DNA of 64,000 nucleotides from Micromonospora sp. RP3T (GCF_003027925.1 NZ_PYPS01000023.1:1-64000), one strand, 5' to 3'; shown: positions 10,632 to 18,248, numbered from the stretch's first letter. A program made the numbers and translations. The notes: generated from the letters alone by a model not told the origin.

Positions 10632-12005
10632 ATGACGATCGCCGCCACCGCCGCAGCGGAGGACCGGGACCTCTGGTCACCACGCCTGCGGGCGATGACC
10701 GTGGGCAGCGTCGCCCTGGTGTCGCTGCTCGCCTTCGAGGCGCTCGCGGTGGGCACCGCCATGCCGACGGTCGCGCGCAGCCTGAACGGGCTCGGCCTGT
10801 ACGCGCTGGCCTTCGGCGGCCCGTTCGCCTCGGGCGTGGTGGCGATGGTGGCGTCCGGCATCTGGTGCGACGCGCGCGGACCCCGGCCGGCGATGTGGCA
10901 CGGGGTCGCCTGGTTCGTCACCGGGCTGGCCGTGGCCGGCGCCGCCACCAACATGGGGACGCTCGTCGTCGGACGGGTGGTGCAGGGCTTCGGCTCCGGT
11001 CTGCTCTCCGTGGCGCTCTACGTGATCGTCGGGCACGCGTACCCGGAGCGGTTGCGGCGGCGGATGTTCGCCGCCTTCGCGGCGGCCTGGGTGGTGCCGT
11101 CGCTCGTCGGTCCGGCGCTGGCCGGCCTGATCGTCGAGCACCTGGGCTGGCGTTGGGTGTTCCTCGCGGTGCCGGCGGTCGCGGTGCCGGCGGTGCTGCT
11201 GATCCAGCCGGGCCTGCGGACGCTGGTCGGCGTCGTGCCGACCCGGCCGCCGGTCGGCGCGCTGGCCCGGGTGGGTTGGGCCTGCGGCGCCGGGGCGAGC
11301 GCCGCGCTGCTGCACTACGGGGGGCAGCAGCGCGGCGCGTACGCCGTCGGCCTGATCGGCGTGGCGCTGGCCGGGATGCTCGCCTGCGTACCCCGGTTGC
11401 TGCCGCCCGGGTTCCTGCGGGCGGCGCGCGGGCTGCCGACGGTGATCGGCCTGCGCGGGCTGGCGTCGGCGGCGTTCGTCGGCGCGGAGGTGGTGATCCC
11501 GCTGATGCTCTCCCGGGAACGCGGGTTCACGCCCACCGGCGCCGGGTTGGTGCTCACCGTCGGGGCGCTCTCCTGGTCGGTGGGCTCCTGGTTCCAGGGG
11601 CGGATCGCCGCGCCCCGGTCCGCCGCCAGCCTGCCCCGGGCCGGGCTGGCCTGCATCGCGGTCGGCACGGCGGGTGTCGCCTCGGCGCTGCTGCCGGGCA
11701 TGCCGGTCGCGCTCGCGGTGTTCGCCTGGGCGGTCGCCGGCCTCGGCATGGGGCTGCTCTACCCGTCGTTGTCGGTGCTCACGCTGGAGCTGTCCGCCCC
11801 GGCCGAACAGGGCCGGAACTCCTCGGCGCTGCAACTGGGCGACTCGCTGGCGGCGGCCACCGTGCTGGCGCTGACCGGGGCGGTGCTGGCCGCCGGTTCG
11901 TCGCCCGGCCCGGCCAGCTACGCGGCCACGCTCGCCGTCGCGGCCGGCTGCGGCCTGCTCGGCCTGCTGCTCGCCGGCCGGGTGGCCCCGTCGGCAGCGG
12001 GCTGA
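10632..12005 (+). CDS. MFS transporter, drug-efflux type
   Basis: This 457-aa integral membrane protein has a 12-to-14-helix MFS pattern. The first helix region is VGSVALVSLLAFEALAVGTAMPTVA. The cytoplasmic loop has DARGPRPAMWHG (motif A-like), and the motif C-like region is VVPSLVGPALAGLIVEHLGW, typical of antiporters of the drug:H+ family. ATG 10632 follows the MerR-type promoter directly. The SoxR-like palindrome predicts induction by redox-active compounds through a regulator encoded elsewhere, because no MerR gene lies in this window. The substrate is unknown; an export role is inferred from motif C. Confidence 0.85.
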   Translation: MTIAATAAAEDRDLWSPRLRAMTVGSVALVSLLAFEALAVGTAMPTVARSLNGLGLYALAFGGPFASGVVAMVASGIWCDARGPRPAMWHGVAWFVTGLAVAGAATNMGTLVVGRVVQGFGSGLLSVALYVIVGHAYPERLRRRMFAAFAAAWVVPSLVGPALAGLIVEHLGWRWVFLAVPAVAVPAVLLIQPGLRTLVGVVPTRPPVGALARVGWACGAGASAALLHYGGQQRGAYAVGLIGVALAGMLACVPRLLPPGFLRAARGLPTVIGLRGLASAAFVGAEVVIPLMLSRERGFTPTGAGLVLTVGALSWSVGSWFQGRIAAPRSAASLPRAGLACIAVGTAGVASALLPGMPVALAVFAWAVAGLGMGLLYPSLSVLTLELSAPAEQGRNSSALQLGDSLAAATVLALTGAVLAAGSSPGPASYAATLAVAAGCGLLGLLLAGRVAPSAAG

Positions 12006-12080
12006 CCGGTTCGACACGTTCGGGGGAACGGGGCGAAGACGAGAGCCGGTCGCGTCCGTCGCCGACCTACCGTTTACCTC

Positions 12081-12230
12081 ATGCTGGTCTTCGTCGCCAC
12101 CGTGGTGCTCTACGTCTTCGGCTTCGTCTTCCTCTACGGCGTGATCCGGGTCGGGGTCCGGCACGGCATCCAGGACGCCGAGGCGAACCGCCCCGAGCCG
12201 CTGCAGCGCCGCCAGCTCACCGAGGTGTAA
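12081..12230 (+). CDS. Small single-pass membrane protein (49 aa)
   Basis: ATG 12081 to TAA 12230 encodes 49 residues. Residues 2-24 (LVFVATVVLYVFGFVFLYGVIRV) form one strongly hydrophobic helix, followed by a charged tail (RHGIQDAEANRPEPLQRRQ). A TACCGT -10 at 12068-12073 lies 7 nt before the ATG, in line with other leaderless starts in this window. The stop codon TAA is also the first three bases of a GGGGCCCC repeat pair. No family is recognised. It is easily missed because of its length. Confidence 0.6.
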   Translation: MLVFVATVVLYVFGFVFLYGVIRVGVRHGIQDAEANRPEPLQRRQLTEV

Positions 12231-12282
12231 GGAGGGGGCCCCGGTTAACGGATTCTGCATAGCAGGGGGCCCCGCTTAACGC
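12228..12282. repeat. Paired GGGGCCCC intergenic repeat, copy A
   Basis: Two direct units, 12228-12250 (TAAGGAGGGGGCCCCGGTTAACG) written as TAAGGAGGGGGCCCC + GGTTAACG, and 12259-12282 (ATAGCAGGGGGCCCC + GCTTAACGC), are separated by 8 nt. Each is an imperfect palindrome around GGGGCCCC, with TTAACG as the right flank. The same unit occurs at 14010, 24928 and 29011. Confidence 0.7.
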
Positions 12283-12327
12283 GCTGGCGAGCGGATTCTC
12301 CGCACAGGTGCGAGGATCGCACCCGTG

Positions 12328-12876
12328 ATGGGGACGCTGAAGACCGAGTCGGCCCGCCTCCGGCTGGACCTGCTGGCGCCGCCGGTCGCCGCAGCGGTGG
12401 AGCGGTGGCCGGACGAGGCACCGGTCGACGTGGACGAGGTGCTCGTCGCCCCGATCGACGCCGAGTTGGCCGACACCGCGGCCTTCTGCGCGGCGTACGA
12501 GGTGGAGCTGGCGGAGTCGGCCAACTGCGTGGTGGTCGCCGGCAAGCGTGGCGGCGAGACCCGGTACGCCGCCTGCATCGTGCTCGCCACCACCCGCGCC
12601 GACGTGAACGGCGTGGTCCGCAAGCTGCTCGACGTCCGCAAGGCGAGCTTCGCGCCGATGGCCGAGGCGGTGGAGCTGACCGGGATGGAGTACGGCGGGA
12701 TCACCCCGATCGGGCTGCCCGAGGAGTGGCCGATCCTGGTCGACGCGCGGGTGATCGCCACGCCCCACGTGATCATCGGATCGGGCGTACGCCACAGCAA
12801 GATCGCCCTGCCCGGGCCGGCGCTCGGCGCGCTGCCCGGTGCGCAGGTGGTGGACGGGCTGGCCCGACCAGCCTAA
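12328..12876 (+). CDS. YbaK/EbsC-family aminoacyl-tRNA deacylase-like protein
   Basis: This 182-aa protein has the YbaK/ProX fold. DLADTAAFCAAYEV-type N-terminal helices are followed by NCVVVAGKRGGETRYAACIV, with the Lys expected in the editing pocket. VVRKLLDVRKASFAPMAEAVELTGMEYGGITPIGLP and VIIGSGVRHSKIALPG complete the family pattern. Members hydrolyse mischarged Cys- or Ala-tRNA(Pro) or related species. ATG 12328 is preferred over GTG 12325. It is convergent with the FrnE-like gene, with a parS-like site between the two. Confidence 0.85.
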   Translation: MGTLKTESARLRLDLLAPPVAAAVERWPDEAPVDVDEVLVAPIDAELADTAAFCAAYEVELAESANCVVVAGKRGGETRYAACIVLATTRADVNGVVRKLLDVRKASFAPMAEAVELTGMEYGGITPIGLPEEWPILVDARVIATPHVIIGSGVRHSKIALPGPALGALPGAQVVDGLARPA

Positions 12877-12896
12877 CCGCTCATCGGCATCGATCT

Positions 12897-12912
12897 TGTT
12901 CCACGTGAAACA
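12897..12912. promoter_or_regulatory. parS-like ParB-binding site
   Basis: TGTTCCACGTGAAACA matches the bacterial parS consensus TGTTTCACGTGAAACA at 15 of 16 positions. It sits in the 36-bp gap between two convergent genes. In actinomycetes parS sites cluster near oriC and load ParB for chromosome segregation. The nearby pknAB/fha block, which is origin-proximal in several relatives, supports the reading. Confidence 0.75.
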
Positions 12913-13545
12913 TCACCCGGCCGCCTCGCGCTGCTCGACCTCGCGCAATGCGGCGAGCAGCGTCTCCGGCTCCTGGGCGCCGGTGACCGCGTACTTCCCG
13001 GCCAGCACGAACGTCGGCACGCTGGAGACGCCGAGCTGGTGCGCGGCGCTCAGGTCGGCGGCCACCTCGCGGCGACCGAGGTTCGACGTCAGGTAGCGGC
13101 GCGCCTCGGTCTCGTCCAGCCCGACCTCACCGGCGAGCGTGACGAGCACGTCGATCGAGCCGACGTCCAGGCCGTCGTGGAAGTGCGCCCGGTAGAGCCG
13201 CTCGACCGTCTCGGCGGCCCGACCGTGCTCGGTGGCGAACCGCACCAACCGGTGCGCGTCGAACGTGTTCGCCGCCACCGCGCGGTCGAACCGCAGATCG
13301 AGCCCTGCACCAGCGGCGACGCCGGAGACGTGGGCGGCCATGCCCTCGGCCTTGTCCCGGCCGCCGAACTTGTCGCCCAGCGCGTCCAGCAGCGGCCTCG
13401 GCTCGGCGACCGGCGTCGGGTCGAGCTGGAACGGCCGGAATCGGACGGTCACCTCGCCGTCGTACGAGTCGAGTGCCTGTTCGAGCCGGCGCTTGCCGAT
13501 CCAGCACCAGGGGCAGACGACGTCGGCGTAGATCTCGATCTCCAT
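12913..13545 (-). CDS. DsbA-family oxidoreductase, FrnE type
   Basis: This 210-aa protein starts MEIEIYADVVCPWCWIGKRRLE. The CPWC active site lies at about residues 11-14 in the first thioredoxin strand-loop. The helical insertion (about 60-150) and the cis-Pro loop GVSSVPTFVLAGKYAVTGAQ complete the DsbA/FrnE fold. No signal peptide is present, so it is cytoplasmic, as usual for FrnE-like proteins, which act in disulfide exchange or isomerase-like reactions. Start ATG 13545 puts CxxC at the family position. It lies just upstream of SufE on the same strand order (SufE, then FrnE) with a 20-bp gap, so the two may be co-transcribed. Confidence 0.85.
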   Translation of the reverse strand: MEIEIYADVVCPWCWIGKRRLEQALDSYDGEVTVRFRPFQLDPTPVAEPRPLLDALGDKFGGRDKAEGMAAHVSGVAAGAGLDLRFDRAVAANTFDAHRLVRFATEHGRAAETVERLYRAHFHDGLDVGSIDVLVTLAGEVGLDETEARRYLTSNLGRREVAADLSAAHQLGVSSVPTFVLAGKYAVTGAQEPETLLAALREVEQREAAG

Positions 13546-13565
13546 GACCAGCGACAACCCGCCGG

Positions 13566-13991
13566 TCAGGCGATCTGTTCCCGGACCTGCCGCTTCAGTC
13601 GGGCCAGGATGGCCGTGCCGCCGCGTACCCGGAGCGGGCTGATCGCCTGGGCCAGGCCCATCCGTTGGTAGAGGTCGTCCGGTACGGCCAGCACCTGCTC
13701 GGCGCTCGCCCCGGCCAGCCCGTCGGCGAGGATGCCGGCGAACGCCCGGGTGGTCGGCGCCTCCGGCGGGCAGTCGAAGATTGTGTTCACCGTGCGGTCC
13801 GCTGTCACTTCGGCGCGCAGGAAGAACGCGGTCTGGCACTCCGGGACCTGCTCCAACTCCTCCCTGTCAACTCCCTCCGGCAGGGGCGGGATCACGTCGG
13901 CGAACTCCAGCAGCATCTCCAGAACGACGTCGCGCGGGGCGGCGGCGAACTCGTCGACGATCTCGGCAAGCTTGGTCGGCATCTCGGGCAT
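13566..13991 (-). CDS. sufE: SufE-family Fe-S cluster assembly/sulfur-acceptor protein
   Basis: This 141-aa protein accepts persulfide sulfur from a cysteine desulfurase and activates it in Fe-S assembly. The family features are visible: KLAEIVDEFAAAPRDVVLEMLLEFAD at the N terminus, the catalytic Cys in PECQTAFFL near residue 51, and PPEAPTTRAFAGILADGLAG followed by LRVRGGTAILARLK. The length is normal for SufE. In many actinobacteria sufE sits beside a rhodanese-type sulfurtransferase; here such a gene is 9 kb away at 23274. The upstream gap holds GGGGCCCC repeat copy B. Confidence 0.85.
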   Translation of the reverse strand: MPEMPTKLAEIVDEFAAAPRDVVLEMLLEFADVIPPLPEGVDREELEQVPECQTAFFLRAEVTADRTVNTIFDCPPEAPTTRAFAGILADGLAGASAEQVLAVPDDLYQRMGLAQAISPLRVRGGTAILARLKRQVREQIA

Positions 13992-14009
13992 GGGTCGAGG
14001 CTATCCGCC

Positions 14010-14067
14010 CCTCTGGTGGTGAGAAGGGGCCCCTTCTCTACCAGAGGCGTTAAGAAGGGGCCCCGCC
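14010..14067. repeat. Paired GGGGCCCC intergenic repeat, copy B
   Basis: GAGAAGGGG/CCCCTTCTC (14021-14038) is a perfect 18-bp palindrome, flanked by an outer 8-bp stem CCTCTGGT (14010-14017)/ACCAGAGG (14040-14047). A second unit, GCGTTAAGAAGGGGCCCCG (14047-14065), follows directly. It fills the gap between the CBS gene and sufE. Folded as RNA it would give a long stable hairpin. Confidence 0.7.
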
Positions 14068-14069
14068 TT

Positions 14070-14489
14070 TCACGAGTTCGGGGCGGCCTCGCTGATGTCG
14101 CTGAGGGCGGACTGGGGGTCCAGCTGCATGGCCAGGTCGCCCAGGGAGACGATGCCGACCAGCTTCCGGTCGCTGTCACACACCAGTACGCGCCGGATGT
14201 TGCGCTCGCGCATCAGCGCGGCCGCCTCGTTCGCGGTGCAGTGCTGCTCGATCATGACCACCTCGCGGGTGATGATCGACCCGATCGTGGTGGTGCCCGG
14301 GTCGGCGCGCTCGGCCACGGCGCGTACCACGATGTCGCGGTCGGTCAGCATGCCGGCGAGCGTGGCGCCGTCGGTCACCACCACGTCGCCGATGTCCGAC
14401 TCCTTCATCACCCGGGCCGCCTCGTCCAACGGGGTCTCTGCGGGAAGGTAGACGACCTGCTTGGTCATCACGTCACTGACGCGGTACAT
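14070..14489 (-). CDS. Two-CBS-domain protein
   Basis: This 139-aa protein consists of two CBS motifs. CBS1 (about 1-60) has YRVSDVMTKQVVYLPAET and VVTDGATLAGMLTDRDIV. CBS2 (about 70-128) has GSIITREVVMIEQHCTANEA and VLVCDSDRKLVGIVSLGDLA. Such stand-alone pairs bind adenosine nucleotides and often act as stress or energy sensors. Start ATG 14489 matches the family start (MYRVSDVMT) and has GGAGGC upstream. It is monocistronic, with repeat copy B downstream. No partner is encoded nearby. Confidence 0.85.
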   Translation of the reverse strand: MYRVSDVMTKQVVYLPAETPLDEAARVMKESDIGDVVVTDGATLAGMLTDRDIVVRAVAERADPGTTTIGSIITREVVMIEQHCTANEAAALMRERNIRRVLVCDSDRKLVGIVSLGDLAMQLDPQSALSDISEAAPNS

Positions 14490-14624
14490 GAGAGCCTCCG
14501 AAACGCCTCGGTCGATCCGATTGCGGTACCCGGTGGCACGATCGCTACACCCGGTTGCGGCGCGTCGCGTCACGCTCAACGCGAAATCGCGTGACCGACG
14601 TCGGTGTCGGGTAGGAAGACCGCC

Positions 14625-14999
14625 ATGAGTGAGCGACCGCGTTTCTCGTTGACGTCCACCGTGCTCGACGCGCCCTCCGCGCAGGAACTCGCCGGCTTCT
14701 ACGAGCGGCTGCTCGACTGGCCGCGAAGCGAGGACGAGCCGGAGTGGGTGGTGCTGGCCGCGCCGGGCGGCGGGGCCACGCTGGCGTTCCAGGACGAGCC
14801 GGCGTACGTGCGTCCGGTGTGGCCGGCCGGCCCGGGGGACCCGCCGATGATGCTCCACCTCGACATCAAGGTCGACGACCTGGCGGCCGCCTCGGCGTAC
14901 GCGGTGTCGCTCGGGGCCACGCTGGCCGACCACCAGCCGCAGGACGACGTACGGGTGCACCTCGACCCGGCCGGTCATCCGTTCTGCCTCTACCTGTGA
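14625..14999 (+). CDS. VOC-family protein
   Basis: This 124-aa protein has the glyoxalase/dioxygenase-like fold: FSLTSTVLDAPSAQELAGFYERLLDW at the N terminus, then MMLHLDIKVDDLAAASAYAVSLGATL and VRVHLDPAGHPFCLYL at the C terminus. His in MLHLD and the C-terminal part of HPFCLYL are at the usual ligand positions. ATG 14625 is preferred over the upstream in-frame codon at 14604, because the first beta strand begins shortly after. It is a single gene between the CBS protein and a broken methyltransferase. The substrate is unknown. Confidence 0.8.
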   Translation: MSERPRFSLTSTVLDAPSAQELAGFYERLLDWPRSEDEPEWVVLAAPGGGATLAFQDEPAYVRPVWPAGPGDPPMMLHLDIKVDDLAAASAYAVSLGATLADHQPQDDVRVHLDPAGHPFCLYL

Positions 15000-15027
15000 G
15001 GCGCTGCCGGCGGGTTAGTCTGCCCGG

Positions 15028-15664
15028 GTGACCGTCACTCCGTCGGCTCGCGCGCTGAGCCAGTACGCGACGACGACCGGCAATCTCACCGCCCGGATGG
15101 CGCTGCACGCCTACGGCACCAACCCGCAGGACTGGTTCGCCCCGGCTGCGCGAGCTGCCGGCGGCCCGCGTGCAGCAGTGCGACGCCACGCACCTGCCCT
15201 ACGCGGACGCCGCCTTCGACGTGGTGATCGCCAACCACATGCTCTACCACGTCGACGACCCGGACGCGGCGTTGCACGAGTTCGCCCGGGTGCTGCGCCC
15301 CGGCGGGCGGCTGGCCGTCGCGCTGAACGGCCGCGACCACCTCGCCGAACTGGACGCGTTGGGCCCGGCCATCGGCCACCCCGACCTGTCCGTCGGCCGC
15401 CACCGGAACGACGTCACGGCGGAGACGACGCCGGCCCGGATCGCCGCCCACTTCACCGACGTGACGGTGGAGCGCTATCCGGACGAGCTGGCCGTGCCCG
15501 CCGTGGCGCCCGTGCTGGCGTACCTCGCCAGCATGGTCGGGCCGCTCACCGCCGCGCAGGAGTCGGCCGCCGACGACCTGGTCCGGGCCCGCATCGAGGC
15601 GGAAGGCGCCTTCCGGGTACGCAAGCACTCGGTGCTGATCAGCGCGACCCGCGGCCCCCGCTGA
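15028..15664 (+). pseudogene. SAM-dependent methyltransferase broken by an internal deletion
   Basis: Two reading frames each carry half of a class I methyltransferase. From GTG 15028 one frame gives SQYATTTGNLTARMALHAYGTNPQDWFA. From about 15144 another frame gives LRELPAARVQQCDATHLPYADAAFDVV, continuing through NHMLYHVDDPDAALHEFARVLRPGG to the normal C terminus at 15664. The SAM-binding motif I (the Gly-rich loop) and roughly 40-50 residues expected between the halves are missing, and the frames do not match. The gene therefore lost an internal segment near 15140-15147. A TAGTCT -10 box 6 nt before the GTG is still intact. Confidence 0.8.
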
Positions 15665-15830
15665 CCCGGACGAACGCACGCCAGGCGTCGGCGGTGAAGG
15701 TGAGCACGGGACCGGTCGGGTCCTTGCTGTCCCGCACCCCGACCACCCCGGCCAGGTTGCCCGCCACCTCGACGCACTCACTCTGACCACTACGGCTCGA
15801 CTTCCGCCAGATCGCGCCGGTCAGCTCCAT
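15639..15830 (-). CDS. DUF397-domain protein
   Basis: This 63-aa protein fits DUF397: WRKSSRSGQSECVEVAGN, then VGVRDSKDPTGPVLTFTADAWRAFV. Such small proteins are almost always encoded directly after an XRE regulator of the Scr1 type, and the pair is thought to act like a toxin/antitoxin-like or developmental switch. Here its ATG (15830) lies inside the last codons of the regulator (10-bp overlap), so translation is coupled. Its 3' end overlaps the broken methyltransferase by 26 bp on the opposite strand. Confidence 0.85.
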   Translation of the reverse strand: MELTGAIWRKSSRSGQSECVEVAGNLAGVVGVRDSKDPTGPVLTFTADAWRAFVRVSGGRGSR

Positions 15831-16624
15831 GACTCGACCACTTCCTTCATCAGCTCGATCGACTGGCGGCGGGACAGCGCGTCGCTCCGGACGCTCTCCC
15901 ATCTGGACAGCAGGATAGCCACGTCCTCATCGCGGTCGATCACCGTTCCGCCGAGCTGGTTCTCCAGGTAGCCGATCCACCCACCGTCGCCGCCCCGGGC
16001 GAGCGTGAACGGGCCGGTCAGTCCGATGTGCAGGCTGACGTCAGTCGGAACGACATGGACAGCGACATGACGCAGCTCGCTCGCCTCTATCAGATGCGTG
16101 AGCTGCTGGCTCATCACCGCACGAAAGGACTCGTCCGCGCGCCGCAGCACGGCTTCCTCGATCACCGCCACGAACTTGGGTGGGTCGGCCCGGGTGAGCA
16201 CGGATTGCCGGTCGAGCCGGACCGCCAGCCGGCGATCGGCGTCCTCGGTGCCGAGCATGTCGTCCGTACCGATCATGGCGCGGGCGTAGTTCTCGGTCTG
16301 CAACAGGCCCGGAATCAGGCTCGGTTGGTAGCAGCGCAGTTGTTGGGCATGGCGTTCGGCGTCCAGCCAGGGGCGGAACCAGCTCGGCTGGCCGTCCCGT
16401 TCGGCGAGCTTCAGCAGCGACGTCAACAGCCCACCGGTGCCCAGCACCTCGTCGGCCCGGCTCAGGAAGAACCGGTCCAGCGGACGCTGGCCCAGCTCCA
16501 CTGCCGACACCTGCGAGTTGGAGAAGTGCACGAGTTTCCCGAACTCCTCCTGACTCAGCTCGGCCTTCAGCCGCAGCCGGCGGAGTTGGGCGCGGATCAG
16601 TTCGGCGGTCGGCTCGTTCTCCAC
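15821..16624 (-). CDS. XRE-family regulator with DUF5753 C-terminal domain (Scr1 type)
   Basis: This 267-aa protein has an N-terminal HTH at about 10-65 (LRLKAELSQEEFGKLVHFSNSQVSAVELG) and the long C-terminal domain typical of Scr1-like regulators: YQPSLIPGLLQTENYARAMI, RLDRQSVLTRADPP, and VVPTDVSLHIGLTGPFTLA. Proteins of this kind pair with DUF397 partners in actinomycetes and influence development or antibiotic production. It is divergent from the operon starting at 16720. The intergenic GTGCT-N6-AGCAC (16694-16709) is a possible operator. Confidence 0.85.
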   Translation of the reverse strand: MENEPTAELIRAQLRRLRLKAELSQEEFGKLVHFSNSQVSAVELGQRPLDRFFLSRADEVLGTGGLLTSLLKLAERDGQPSWFRPWLDAERHAQQLRCYQPSLIPGLLQTENYARAMIGTDDMLGTEDADRRLAVRLDRQSVLTRADPPKFVAVIEEAVLRRADESFRAVMSQQLTHLIEASELRHVAVHVVPTDVSLHIGLTGPFTLARGGDGGWIGYLENQLGGTVIDRDEDVAILLSRWESVRSDALSRRQSIELMKEVVESWS

Positions 16625-16693
16625 CCGTCCTCCTCGATCGGTCGTGCGGTTCCCGGATCCGCCCCGCCCCGGCCGTGGCGACTTCCGAGCGTA

Positions 16694-16709
16694 GTGCTCG
16701 GATCAGCAC
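16694..16709. promoter_or_regulatory. Inverted repeat in the XRE / 16720 divergent promoter
   Basis: GTGCT and AGCAC (16694-16698 and 16705-16709) form 5-bp arms around CGGATC, 10 nt before the ATG at 16720. The position suggests an operator for the divergent XRE regulator, but the arms are short. Confidence 0.3.
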
Positions 16710-16719
16710 ACTGTCACGC

Positions 16720-17070
16720 ATGAACCTGCCCGTACCCCGGCTCGGGCCGCACCCGGACCGACCGCGTCCCTGCCCGCCGGGCCACCCGGCGCACCTGCCG
16801 ATCCGGCCGCTGTGGCTCTGCCGCGCCTGCGGCGGCCCGTGGCCCTGTGCCCCGGCCCGGCTGCTGCTCACCGCCGAGTACGCCGACCACCCGGTCGACT
16901 TGGCCGTCTACCTGTCCGGGCTCTACCACGAGGCCACCCACGACCTGTTCCGGCTCGCCCCGCACGACGGCCCGACCCCACGCGAACTGTTCGACAGGTT
17001 CGTCGGCTGGGGGCCCTACCGTCGAGGCGCTGCCGGGCGCGCCGTCGAGGGATACGATCCACCGACGTGA
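16720..17070 (+). CDS. Conserved hypothetical protein with a Cys-rich knuckle
   Basis: This 116-aa protein starts with a Pro/Arg-rich segment (RPCPPGHPAHLPIRPLWL), continues with CRACGGPWPC, a possible zinc- or iron-binding knuckle together with the Cys/His of PCPPGH, and ends in a helical half (YHEATHDLFRLAP, ELFDRFVGW). I recall similar small proteins next to XRE/DUF397 pairs in Micromonosporaceae, but I cannot name a family. It is the first gene of a tightly coupled operon with two Imm5-like proteins (GTGA overlap with the next gene) and is divergent from the XRE regulator. Confidence 0.7.
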   Translation: MNLPVPRLGPHPDRPRPCPPGHPAHLPIRPLWLCRACGGPWPCAPARLLLTAEYADHPVDLAVYLSGLYHEATHDLFRLAPHDGPTPRELFDRFVGWGPYRRGAAGRAVEGYDPPT

Positions 17071-17633
17071 CCGCCCGCAGGAATGTCGTGTCCGGAGACT
17101 TCGACCTGACCATGGACGAGTTGCGTGCCGTGGCGCACTACGTGGTCCGGCACGCCGAGGACGTCCTGCCGGTCTTCGAGCACGCCGTACCCGATGATCC
17201 CCGGCCCCGGGCGGCGATCGACGCGGCCCGCGCGTTCGTCGACGGCGCCGACCGGACGCGCCGGCAACGCGTGACGGCCGTGGACGCCCACCGGGCCGCC
17301 CGGTCCGCGCCCACCGAGACCGCGCGCCTGGCCGCGCGGTCCGCCGGTGATGCCGCCGCCGCCGCGTATCTGCATCCGCTCGCGCAGGCCAGCCAGGTCG
17401 GCCACATCCTGCGGGCCGCGGCGAGCGCGGCGTACATCGGAGAGCTGACGGCCGGCGGTGACCCGGCGGCCGGCGACGCGCTGCTGGAGCGGTCGCGGCA
17501 GTGGGCCACCCCGGTGCTCGTCGACGTGCTCCGCCGCTACCCGCCGGTGACCGGCGGCAGCAGTCGGGCCGCCCGGCTGATGAGCAAACTGGACGATGCC
17601 CTGCGCGCGGGCGGAACGGAGCACCGGTCGTGA
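17067..17633 (+). CDS. Imm5-like putative immunity protein, paralogue 1
   Basis: This 188-aa all-helical, Ala-rich protein starts at GTG 17067, which overlaps the stop of the previous gene (GTGA). The segment ELRAVAHYVVRHAEDVLPVFEHAVPDDPRPRAAIDAARAFVDG is the shared signature with the next gene (DDPRPR, then AI...AR). Helical AA-rich repeats and QASQVGHILRAAASAAYIGEL follow, corresponding to the GQAVAVAHVAAHELGAA region of the Imm5-like family. That family is named from polymorphic-toxin immunity contexts, but no toxin gene is visible here. It ends with a Gly/Arg tail and couples to the next gene by GTGA. Confidence 0.65.
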   Translation: MTARRNVVSGDFDLTMDELRAVAHYVVRHAEDVLPVFEHAVPDDPRPRAAIDAARAFVDGADRTRRQRVTAVDAHRAARSAPTETARLAARSAGDAAAAAYLHPLAQASQVGHILRAAASAAYIGELTAGGDPAAGDALLERSRQWATPVLVDVLRRYPPVTGGSSRAARLMSKLDDALRAGGTEHRS

Positions 17634-18145
17634 TCCTGCCGAAGGTCCGGGACCCCCGCTTCGTGACCATTCGCCGGGGCGGGACGCTCACCGACGACGA
17701 TCACCGGCTGCTCGCGCTCTGGGCCGCCTCGTGCGCCGAACACGTCCTCGGTCTCTTCGAGACGGTCCGCCCCGACGATCCGCGACCGCGCCAGGCGATC
17801 GAACACATCCGGGCCTGGGTGCGCGGCGAGGTCACGATGATGGTGTCCCGCGCGGCCGGCGGTCACGCCATGGGGGCGGCCCGGGACCTGCGGGGAGCCG
17901 CCCGACACGCGGCGTACGCGGCCGGCCAGGCCGGGGCCGTCGCCCACGTCGCCGCGCACGAACTGGGCGCCGCCGCGTACGCCATCAAGGCGGTACGGGC
18001 CGCCGCGTCACCGGGGGAGGCCGACGCGGCGGGCCGGCGCGAGTGCCGTTGGCAGCGCGACCAGCTTCCCCCGGCGATCCGTGAGCTGGTCCTCGACGAC
18101 CAACGGCTACGCAACGACATCTGCTGGTCGGTGTTCGAGGACTGA
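17630..18145 (+). CDS. Imm5-like putative immunity protein, paralogue 2
   Basis: This 171-aa protein has the textbook family opening LPKVRDPRFVTIRRGGTL, followed by LLALWAASCAEHVLGLFETVRPDDPRPRQAIEHIRAWVRGE. A run of Ala-rich helices ends in AVAHVAAHELGAAAYAIKA. The C terminus (LPPAIRELVLDDQRLRNDICWSVF) is also characteristic. The start GTG 17630 overlaps the preceding stop. Two tandem copies of one fold suggest duplication and divergence. No cognate toxin with a recognisable delivery domain lies in the window, so the function is open. Confidence 0.75.
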   Translation: MILPKVRDPRFVTIRRGGTLTDDDHRLLALWAASCAEHVLGLFETVRPDDPRPRQAIEHIRAWVRGEVTMMVSRAAGGHAMGAARDLRGAARHAAYAAGQAGAVAHVAAHELGAAAYAIKAVRAAASPGEADAAGRRECRWQRDQLPPAIRELVLDDQRLRNDICWSVFED

Positions 18146-18248
18146 GCCCGCCGGGACCGACCATCCGACGGCGGCAACCATCGAGCGGCGGGGCGACGTC
18201 TGGAGAGGCATCAGACCGACGCACCACTGACCCGAAGGACCGGCTCGT

